Assembly: GCA_002292895.1 (NCBI GenBank)
Contig: DBCE01000101.1
Location: 1 to 6,144 of the forward strand
Source: Phycisphaerales bacterium UBA966
Lineage (GTDB): Bacteria; Planctomycetota; Phycisphaerae; Phycisphaerales; SM1A02
Length of the DNA: 6,144 bases
Reading direction: 5' to 3'
Both the position numbers and the translations under genes were made by a program. How positions within the stretch are numbered: position 1 is the first letter of the stretch; every line of letters starts with the position of its first letter. Positions 1 to 4,867 of this stretch are shown here, one piece after another. The notes beneath the pieces are model-generated. The model did no database searches. It had not been told where the DNA came from and saw nothing but the letters and a program-made list of their open reading frames with translations.

Positions 1-128
1 TTGGAGGCTGATTTCACGAGGGGCTTTGGTGCCGATTTTGGGGCGGGTTTGCCCGCTGGCTTGGCAGCCGACTTGGCCGCCGGCTTGGATGGCTTCTTCA
101 CATCAGCCTTCTTATTGGATTTCGCCAT
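1..128 (-). CDS. Lys/Ala/Pro-rich N-terminus of an unidentified protein (partial)
   Basis: Only the first 42 codons are visible; the gene continues past the left edge. Reading from the ATG at 128-126, the protein begins MAKSNKKADVKKPSKPAAK and continues as imperfect K-P-A/K-S-A units, with no acidic residue except one Asp. Such a tail is disordered, strongly basic and suited to nucleic-acid contact. Tails like this are known at the ends of histone-H1-like or HU-like proteins, and on some planctomycete DksA/TraR zinc-finger proteins, so either is possible. The folded domain that would decide lies outside the window. Upstream are a near-consensus promoter and a leader of about 60 nt. A GAGGG run about 11 nt before the ATG could serve as a weak ribosome binding site. 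That makes this gene leadered, unlike the others here. It lies downstream of accA on the same strand, with a 140-bp gap and its own promoter, so it is probably a separate transcription unit. The existence of the gene is fairly secure; its identity is not. Confidence 0.7.
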   Translation of the reverse strand, partial: MAKSNKKADVKKPSKPAAKSAAKPAGKPAPKSAPKPLVKSAS

Positions 129-169
129 GGAAAGAGCACCCTCGTCAAAGCAGGAAACGCCGACGAACG

Positions 170-185
170 AGCGACCAGTGTCGCT
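170..185 (-). promoter_or_regulatory. Hairpin near the 5' end of the partial gene's leader
   Basis: On the minus strand AGCGAC-ACTG-GTCGCT forms a perfect 6-bp stem with a 4-nt loop. If transcription starts about 7 nt after the TAAGAT element at 203-198, the hairpin lies roughly 6-22 nt into the RNA. It is followed by no T-tract, so it is not an intrinsic terminator. A 5'-proximal hairpin could stabilise the mRNA or be chance; nothing else supports a specific function. Confidence 0.35.
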
Positions 186-197
186 GAAGAACCATTA

Positions 198-226
198 ATC
201 TTAGCAGAATTCGTGCGAAGCGTCAA
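198..226 (-). promoter_or_regulatory. Sigma70-type promoter for the partial left-edge gene
   Basis: On the minus strand a TTGACG hexamer (226-221) is followed after exactly 17 bp by TAAGAT (203-198). These match the bacterial consensus TTGACA / TATAAT at 5 of 6 and 4 of 6 positions with the optimal spacer. The predicted transcription start is near 191, giving a leader of about 63 nt before the ATG at 128. This is the only place in the window where I see a good -35 together with a -10. The rest of the 129-268 gap holds a short CCGG-based inverted repeat just after accA (about 243-256) with no T-tract, so I do not call a terminator there. Confidence 0.65.
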
Positions 227-268
227 AACGGACCGCGCTTTAACCGGGGGGACCGGCAGCAGGTCGAT

Positions 269-1228
269 TCACTTCACGCTGCCGATGGCGCGGAACTTTT
301 CAAACCGCTTTCGCACCAACGTTGCTGGGTCAAGACGCTGCAACTCGCGCACCCAATCGACCACATAGTGCTGAATGCGCTCCGCCATCTCCTTGGGATG
401 ACGATGCGCTCCACCGAGCGGCTCTTCGATGACGTCGTCCACCAATCCATTCTTCAGGTTGTGAGTGGCCGTCAGCGCGAGTGCATTCGCCGCCAAATTG
501 TTGGTGCGCTCGTTGGCTTCCTTCCAGAGAATCGCGGCGCAACCCTCCGGACTGATGACGCTGTACCAACTGTTCTGCAGCATCGCCACGCGGTCGCCAA
601 TGGCAATGCCCAGTGCACCGCCAGAGCCACCTTCGCCGATCACGATGCACACCACCGGCACGCGCAGTCGACTCATCTCTCGGAGATTGACGGCAATGCT
701 CTCCGCTTGCCCGCGCTGTTCCGCGCCGATGCCGGGATAGGCGCCGGGGGTATCAACGAACGTCACGATCGGTAGCTTGAATTTCTCGGCCAGCTTCATC
801 TTGAGAAGCGCCTTGCGGTAACCCTCGGGATGCGCACAGCCGAAGTGGCAGCGCAATCGCTCCTTGGTGTCGCGCCCCTTTTGATGGCCCACCACCAGGC
901 ACTTGATGCTGCCGATGCGGCCAAAGCCCGTCACGATCGCCGGATCATCTCCGTGACGACGGTCGCCGTGCAATTCACACCAATCGCGACAGATCATCTG
1001 GATGTAATCAAGGGTCTGCGGGCGCTGCGGATGGCGCGCCACGCGGACGGTCTGCCACGGCGTCAGGCTGCCGTACGTCTTACTCAGCAAACTGTTACGC
1101 GTGTGCTGAAGCGTTTCAATCTCTTCACGGATCGTGTCGGCGTCGGGCCGAGACTCAAGCGCCTCAATCTGGCGTTGAATCTCCGCGATCGGCTGCTCGA
1201 AATCAAGGGTCTGGACGGCAGAAGACAT
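269..1228 (-). CDS. accA: Acetyl-CoA carboxylase carboxyltransferase, alpha subunit (AccA)
   Basis: AccA is one half of the carboxyltransferase of acetyl-CoA carboxylase. With AccD it moves the carboxyl group from carboxybiotin to acetyl-CoA, forming malonyl-CoA in the first committed step of fatty-acid synthesis in the cytoplasm. The 319-residue length is the usual length for the family. The N-terminal helical part (about 1-60, LDFEQPIAEIQRQIEAL region) precedes the crotonase-like carboxyltransferase core. Diagnostic stretches are VGHQKGRDTKERLRCHFG (113-130), the HPEGYRKALLKMKLAEKF block (133-150), FVDTPGAYPGIGAEQRGQ (157-174), the glycine-rich GEGGSGGALGI (198-208) and YSVISPEGCAAILWKEA (222-238). 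All are intact. No accD or biotin-carrier gene is nearby, so the complex is encoded at dispersed loci. The ATG at 1228-1226 gives the standard N-terminus. It has no Shine-Dalgarno, but a TACGAT lies 6 nt upstream. The gene diverges from proC. Confidence 0.98.
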   Translation of the reverse strand: MSSAVQTLDFEQPIAEIQRQIEALESRPDADTIREEIETLQHTRNSLLSKTYGSLTPWQTVRVARHPQRPQTLDYIQMICRDWCELHGDRRHGDDPAIVTGFGRIGSIKCLVVGHQKGRDTKERLRCHFGCAHPEGYRKALLKMKLAEKFKLPIVTFVDTPGAYPGIGAEQRGQAESIAVNLREMSRLRVPVVCIVIGEGGSGGALGIAIGDRVAMLQNSWYSVISPEGCAAILWKEANERTNNLAANALALTATHNLKNGLVDDVIEEPLGGAHRHPKEMAERIQHYVVDWVRELQRLDPATLVRKRFEKFRAIGSVK

Positions 1229-1234
1229 GAGGAG

Positions 1235-1240
1235 ATCGTA
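1235..1240 (-). promoter_or_regulatory. Putative -10 element for accA, positioned for a leaderless mRNA
   Basis: Minus-strand TACGAT ends 6 nt before the accA ATG. A start about 7 nt downstream of a -10 would fall on or next to the A of the start codon. The intervening six bases read CTCCTC, the opposite of a ribosome-binding sequence. No convincing -35 is visible at 16-18 bp. Confidence 0.5.
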
Positions 1241-1258
1241 GCGGATCGCGGGCGCCGA

Positions 1259-1264
1259 TAGGCT
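1259..1264 (+). promoter_or_regulatory. Putative -10 element for proC, positioned for a leaderless mRNA
   Basis: TAGGCT fits TANNNT and ends 7 nt before the proC ATG at 1272. The bases between (TTGCGCT) contain no Shine-Dalgarno. At a 17-bp spacing the -35 hexamer would be 1236-1241, which covers the accA -10 on the other strand. The element is weaker than the TACGAT copies elsewhere in the window. Confidence 0.4.
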
Positions 1265-1271
1265 TTGCGCT

Positions 1272-2105
1272 ATGAGTGAAGATCACGGTGACTCCGCCAA
1301 CATCGCATTTGTGGGGTGTGGCAACCTCGGCATGGCGATCCTTTCGCGCGCGATCCGCAGCGAAGTAATCGACCCGGCCACCACCGTTGTCATCGAACGT
1401 GATGCCGAACGCCGGGCGGAAGCGAGCGGGCTGGGCGCACGCGCGACGGATGACGCGGCTGCCGCGCGTGGAGCGCAATTACTGGTGCTCGCCGTAAAGC
1501 CGCAGCACTTCCTTGAAGCCGCGCAGGCGATCGGTGCATTGAGTCATGCAACATGCGTGGTCAGCGTCATGGCGGGATGGTCGAGCGCGACGATCCGCGC
1601 AACGCTGGTTGCCGGCGGTGATGTTGACCGTGGCCCGCGCGTCGTTCGCGCCATGCCGAACATGGCGGCGCAGGTTGGCGTTTCCATGACAGCGATCGCG
1701 CGTGGAGCAGGCGCCACGAGCGATGACGTGGCTGATGCGGTGCGATTATTTTCAGCGATCGGCACCGCCGTCGAAATTCGCGAAGAGTTGATGGACGCGG
1801 CAGTGGCTGCAGTGGGCAGCGCGCCGGCGTACCTCTATTTACTGGCAGAAGCGCAGATTTCCGCAGGGGAAACCATGGGATTTGACGCAGCAACTGCGCG
1901 TGCGATGGCGATCCAATCCATTCTTGGTGCAGCAACGCTGCTTGCGCACGATGGGCGCGATCCAGCGCAGTTGCGTGCGGCAGTCACCAGCGCGGGCGGA
2001 ACAACCGCCGCCGCGATGCGCGTCTTTGAACAAGGCGGATTCACCGCCATGGTTGCCGCTGCCATGGAAGCAGCACGCGCACGCAGTGTTGAACTAGGGA
2101 AGTAA
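1272..2105 (+). CDS. proC: Pyrroline-5-carboxylate reductase (ProC)
   Basis: ProC reduces 1-pyrroline-5-carboxylate to L-proline with NAD(P)H, the last step of proline synthesis, in the cytoplasm. The 277-residue length is typical. Residues 10-20 (IAFVGCGNLGM region) are the Rossmann dinucleotide-binding loop, GxGNLG at 15-20. LAVKPQ (73-78) and VRAMPN (125-130) are the conserved nucleotide-domain motifs. The C-terminal helical dimerisation and active-site domain carries GSAPAY (182-187) and VTSAGGTT (238-245), the family signature usually read as VTSPGGTT. The common SGSGPAY motif appears here as VGSAPAY, a mild variant outside the invariant Pro-Ala-Tyr. The ATG at 1272 leaves about nine residues before the first beta strand, slightly longer than most. 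It is kept because a -10-like hexamer lies 7 nt upstream and no better start exists. The gene is divergent from accA, and its stop lies 23 bp from the convergent stop of the hypothetical gene. No terminator hairpin is evident there. Confidence 0.96.
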   Translation: MSEDHGDSANIAFVGCGNLGMAILSRAIRSEVIDPATTVVIERDAERRAEASGLGARATDDAAAARGAQLLVLAVKPQHFLEAAQAIGALSHATCVVSVMAGWSSATIRATLVAGGDVDRGPRVVRAMPNMAAQVGVSMTAIARGAGATSDDVADAVRLFSAIGTAVEIREELMDAAVAAVGSAPAYLYLLAEAQISAGETMGFDAATARAMAIQSILGAATLLAHDGRDPAQLRAAVTSAGGTTAAAMRVFEQGGFTAMVAAAMEAARARSVELGK

Positions 2106-2128
2106 GGGAACAGCAACCAGCGCGCGCG

Positions 2129-2719
2129 TCACGAGCGAATGTGAATAGCGAAGCCGGAAGCGGCGTATTCAAGGGGACGCGATTTCCGCATCGCATTACG
2201 CACGGAGCGCAAGCCCGAAGCTGTCATCGGGTGCTTCTGCAACTCCAAGAGCAGCGTGGTTTCAAAGAGCGTGGATTCAGTCCAGTCGACTTCTTCGCGG
2301 AAGCCCGAGACTGCCACGGCGCCAGAGGTTCGTAAGAACTTTCGAATGCGCGCCGGTGGCATGGCAATGGTGCGGCAGCCGCCGAAATGGATCACTTTCC
2401 CCTTGCATTTCCCGGCCAAAATCTCTTCGAGGCGGTCGATGTGCATCTTCTCGTCCGGGCGCCGCATGTCACCTGGCAGCAGTAATCCACGTCGAGAATG
2501 CATGGCCAGCCAGAGAATCTCGAAGCCGGTGTGTCGCTCTTGGAACCACTTGCGCAAGTAATGCTCCAGCTCGGCGCGCGTTGCAACATCGCGATGGATG
2601 TACGCCACGTGGTAGTCCGAAGAACGAAGTAGTTCAAGCGCCGGCCGAACGCTCACGGTGGAGCGCAGGCCGAACCATTCGGACTCCAGGCAGAAGACGC
2701 CTTTGCGATAGACAAGCAC
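2129..2719 (-). CDS. Small hypothetical protein with His/Cys pair, DUF6642-like, possibly caspase/CHAT-like fold
   Basis: The protein has 196 residues, no signal peptide and no membrane segment, so it is probably cytoplasmic. From memory it resembles a family of uncharacterised bacterial proteins (DUF6642-like) that begin with a KKGIFCLE-type motif. Here the motif is YRKGVFCLESEW (4-15), which supports the GTG start at 2719-2717. Other apparently conserved blocks are YIHRDVATRAELEHYLRKW (40-58), EILWLAMHSRRGLLLPGD (67-84), GKCKGKVIHFGGCRT (103-117) and AVSGFREEVDWTES (136-149). A hydrophobic strand ending in His74, then a second strand ending in Gly-Gly-Cys115, is the arrangement of the catalytic dyad in caspase and CHAT peptidases. 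That reading is inference only, and the usual His-Gly is His-Ser here. The gene lies 21 bp after the ABC permease on the same strand, so it may be the third cistron of that operon. A TACGAT 7 nt before the GTG suggests it could also have its own leaderless promoter. Confidence 0.85.
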   Translation of the reverse strand: MLVYRKGVFCLESEWFGLRSTVSVRPALELLRSSDYHVAYIHRDVATRAELEHYLRKWFQERHTGFEILWLAMHSRRGLLLPGDMRRPDEKMHIDRLEEILAGKCKGKVIHFGGCRTIAMPPARIRKFLRTSGAVAVSGFREEVDWTESTLFETTLLLELQKHPMTASGLRSVRNAMRKSRPLEYAASGFAIHIRS

Positions 2720-2726
2720 ACAGGGA

Positions 2727-2732
2727 ATCGTA
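2727..2732 (-). promoter_or_regulatory. Putative internal -10 element for the His/Cys hypothetical gene
   Basis: TACGAT on the minus strand, identical to the accA element, ends 7 nt before the GTG start and lies wholly inside the 21-bp gap after the permease stop. The sequence between (TCCCTGT) has no Shine-Dalgarno. No -35 match is visible at 16-18 bp, where the sequence is permease coding DNA. Confidence 0.45.
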
Positions 2733-2740
2733 ACGCGCGA

Positions 2741-3805
2741 TCAGAAGTCGCGACGGCGGAACAGCCAGACGCAACCACCGAGCATCACGGCTTCAAACAT
2801 CAAGCTGGTGCCGATGGTCCAAAGCGCGCCCTTGCGGGACTCTGCGTCGTCGTAGGTGGCTTGCTCAAATTCTTTGCGTTTCACGCGGCTACTGCCAAAG
2901 AAGCGCATCTCATCGTCATCTTTCGCGGGGGGTCGAAAGTTTGATTGCTTGACCAGCGTGCGCGAAAGCCACTCGGTGGTTTCGTTGGTCTTGGGCAACA
3001 CGGTGACGATGGCATAGGCAGGCCAGTAGCCGGAATTCCAGCGGCCGGCAGAGATGGTCTCACTTACAAGTTCGGCACGAAGCTTGTCCACATCAGCGTC
3101 GGCATTCTTTTCAAGACGCGAGGCGATGGTGCGTTCAATAGCGGTCACTTCCATGCTGGAAGCGAGCCGCCCGTAATTGAGAAATTGCTCTGCTTTTTGG
3201 GCACCAAAGAGGGCCAGCCAGAAGACCAGCGTGAGTAGCAGGCTTGCAACCGTGCTACGCGTCAGCACGCCCATCAGGGCGCAGAAGCAGTACAGGTAAC
3301 TGAAGAACACCACCACTACTGGGATAGCCAAGAACAGCCCCGGCTCCCACGCGCCGCCACGGATACCGATCACCAGGAAGCTAGCGATCACAAAGACTGC
3401 TGCTTGGAATCCGGCGAAGAACAAGCCTGTCACCCAGCGCGTCAAGAAGAGCCGAGAACGAGTGATCGGCTTGGACAGCATCATGTCGATCGAACCGTTG
3501 GCGATGAGCTCTGGCACGATGCTGGCGGTAGAGATCAACGCAAGAATGGCGGCGAGCCAGGTCAGCCAAATGTTGATTCCCAAGTTCTGGAAGATCAACT
3601 TGTAGAAGAGGTCGCGCGGGAAGAACAGCGTGTTGACAAACTTGCTGTTGAAGTGGAACCCAAGCGCGGAGACGCCGGTGTCATCAATGCCAAGTGCGCC
3701 GACAATGGCAACCACCAGCGCGCTGATGACCATGGCAAGCCAAAAGAGTTTGCGCGAGTTGAGGTCGCGGTACGCGTCGAGGAAGATCGCCAAGGTCTGC
3801 GTCAT
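2741..3805 (-). CDS. ABC-2 type transporter permease
   Basis: This 354-residue inner-membrane protein is the likely membrane partner of the ATPase encoded just before it. Hydrophobic segments are at about 20-40, 76-98, 125-148, 157-180, 185-203 and 328-348, giving six membrane spans. The cytoplasmic loop between spans 2 and 3 carries GSIDMMLSKPITRSRLFLTRW (104-124). This is the ABC-2 permease hallmark (G-x-I-x-x-x-L-S-K-P-I-T/S-R) thought to contact the ATPase. Positive-inside reasoning puts both termini in the cytoplasm (C-terminal FRRRDF) and places residues about 204-327 outside. That is an unusually large, charged, partly helical extracytoplasmic segment between the last two spans. The ATG at 3805-3803 overlaps the TGA of the ATPase gene as ATGA, the usual sign of translational coupling. 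Substrate cannot be told from sequence; known relatives export drugs, lipids or polysaccharides, or act in membrane-complex assembly. Confidence 0.9.
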   Translation of the reverse strand: MTQTLAIFLDAYRDLNSRKLFWLAMVISALVVAIVGALGIDDTGVSALGFHFNSKFVNTLFFPRDLFYKLIFQNLGINIWLTWLAAILALISTASIVPELIANGSIDMMLSKPITRSRLFLTRWVTGLFFAGFQAAVFVIASFLVIGIRGGAWEPGLFLAIPVVVVFFSYLYCFCALMGVLTRSTVASLLLTLVFWLALFGAQKAEQFLNYGRLASSMEVTAIERTIASRLEKNADADVDKLRAELVSETISAGRWNSGYWPAYAIVTVLPKTNETTEWLSRTLVKQSNFRPPAKDDDEMRFFGSSRVKRKEFEQATYDDAESRKGALWTIGTSLMFEAVMLGGCVWLFRRRDF

Positions 3806-4830
3806 GAGCGGATCTCCGGCGGGGTGCGCGATGCGGGAGGCGCGGTGGAAGGCGTCGGAGCGGGCGCTATCGGCGGCGCAGCGGACGCTCGTTGCGCCCC
3901 GGGCATGGCGCGGCCGCGTTCGTCAATCACGCTGCGGACAAAGAGATCTTCCAGTGTTTCACGGGCGCGCTCCACGCGCGTGACGGTGGCCCCGGCGGCG
4001 CGAAGTGCATCAATTGCAGGCTGAATAATGGCAGCATCACGGGTCGGGATGACGAACGTGCGCAGCGCGGGGTCGAGGACGGAGGCAAGACCCGCCACCG
4101 GACCAACGGCGGTCACCACCATGTCAGGCGCGTGCATCGCTTCGATCTCATACCGGTGACTTTCGTGCGTGAGTTCCTCAATGGTGCCTTGCGCAAGCGT
4201 GGTGCCTTGGTTGATGATGGCGACGCGGTCGGCCAACATTTCCACTTCGCTGAGAAGGTGGCTATTCACTAATACGGTGCGACCTTCGCCGCGCAAACGC
4301 AAGAGCATGTCGCGAATCTCGCGGCGGCCCACGGGGTCAACACCATCGGTTGGTTCATCAAGGACCACCAGCTCCGGGTCATTGATAAGTGCCGCAGCGA
4401 TACCGATCCGCTGCTGCATGCCCTTTGAGTACATCGTGACGCGGCGGTTGCCCCATTCGCGCATGCCGACCAGTTCAAGTAGTTCCTCGGTGCGAGGGCG
4501 GCGAACCGCACGGGGAACCTTGCCGAGTGCGCCAAAGAAATCGATCACTTGGCGGCCAGTCAGGTACTGCGGGAATCGATGATGCTCTGGCAAGTAGCCG
4601 ATGCGTGCAAGCACGGCCTGCGTGCCGGCGGGTTGACCGAGCACGGTGCCGCGCAGGGATGTGGGCCGCACCACGGTCATGATGATCTTGACCAGGGTGC
4701 TCTTTCCGGCGCCGTTTGGCCCAAGCAGCCCAAAGATCTCGCCCGCCTGCACGGCCAGCGAAACCCCGCGCAGCGCTTGCACGCCGCCGCGGTAGGTCTT
4801 GGTGACATCATGAAGATCGATCGCAAGCAT
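3802..4830 (-). CDS. ABC-2 type transporter ATP-binding protein (NatA/CcmA-like)
   Basis: This 342-residue cytoplasmic ATPase powers the permease that follows. Motifs in order: Walker A GPNGAGKST (37-45), Q-loop region GYLPEHHRF (78-86) with Glu where many ABC proteins have Gln, ABC signature YSKGMQQR (134-141), Walker B LVVLDEP (154-160) followed by D-loop TDGVDP (161-166), and switch His191 in NSHLLSEVE. The SKGMQQR signature and LPE loop are typical of the ABC-2 exporter ATPases. Residues 221-300 form the extra C-terminal domain common in this group. The last 35 or so residues are Ala/Pro/Thr-rich and probably disordered. An in-frame open frame extends up to 5103, but the ATG at 4830-4828 is chosen because the canonical beta strand MLAIDLHDVTKTY starts there and the extension would overlap the ubiD coding region. 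Another in-frame ATG (4860-4858) would add only ten residues. The stop overlaps the permease start. Confidence 0.93.
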   Translation of the reverse strand: MLAIDLHDVTKTYRGGVQALRGVSLAVQAGEIFGLLGPNGAGKSTLVKIIMTVVRPTSLRGTVLGQPAGTQAVLARIGYLPEHHRFPQYLTGRQVIDFFGALGKVPRAVRRPRTEELLELVGMREWGNRRVTMYSKGMQQRIGIAAALINDPELVVLDEPTDGVDPVGRREIRDMLLRLRGEGRTVLVNSHLLSEVEMLADRVAIINQGTTLAQGTIEELTHESHRYEIEAMHAPDMVVTAVGPVAGLASVLDPALRTFVIPTRDAAIIQPAIDALRAAGATVTRVERARETLEDLFVRSVIDERGRAMPGAQRASAAPPIAPAPTPSTAPPASRTPPEIRS

Positions 4831-4840
4831 CAGGACGACA

Positions 4841-4846
4841 ATCGTA
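4841..4846 (-). promoter_or_regulatory. Putative -10 element for the ABC exporter operon
   Basis: TACGAT on the minus strand, the same hexamer seen before accA and the His/Cys gene, ends 10 nt before the chosen ATG at 4830. The expected start would leave a leader of only about 3 nt. A CTG codon immediately before the ATG would sit at exactly 7 nt, but I do not favour it as the start. No Shine-Dalgarno is visible. Confidence 0.42.
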
Positions 4847-4854
4847 GACAGACC

Positions 4855-4860
4855 TACCAT
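4855..4860 (+). promoter_or_regulatory. Putative -10 element for the UbiD-family gene, positioned for a leaderless mRNA
   Basis: TACCAT ends 7 nt before the ATG at 4868, and the intervening CCTGCGC contains no Shine-Dalgarno. It lies only 8 bp from the oppositely directed TACGAT of the ABC operon, so the two promoters must share most of their DNA. There is no clear -35 match near 4832-4837. Confidence 0.45.
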
Positions 4861-4867
4861 CCTGCGC

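Noticed and set aside
243..256. Short CCGG inverted repeat just downstream of accA as an intrinsic terminator
   Set aside because: The stem is only 4-5 bp and there is no T-tract after it on the minus strand.
2106..2128. Bidirectional terminator between convergent proC and the hypothetical gene
   Set aside because: The 23-bp gap has only a CGCGCGCG self-complementary run, with no loop or T-tract.
2720..2743. Permease stop TGA in the same frame as the following His/Cys gene, hinting at a readthrough fusion
   Set aside because: A one-in-three coincidence of frame. The downstream protein has its own family-like N-terminus and start, and there is no selenocysteine-insertion hairpin or other recoding signal that I can see.
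3404..4024. Plus-strand open frame of 206 codons across the ABC permease/ATPase junction
   Set aside because: It spans two real genes in antisense, is rich in Arg/Gly/Glu without a fold-like pattern, and matches nothing I recognise.
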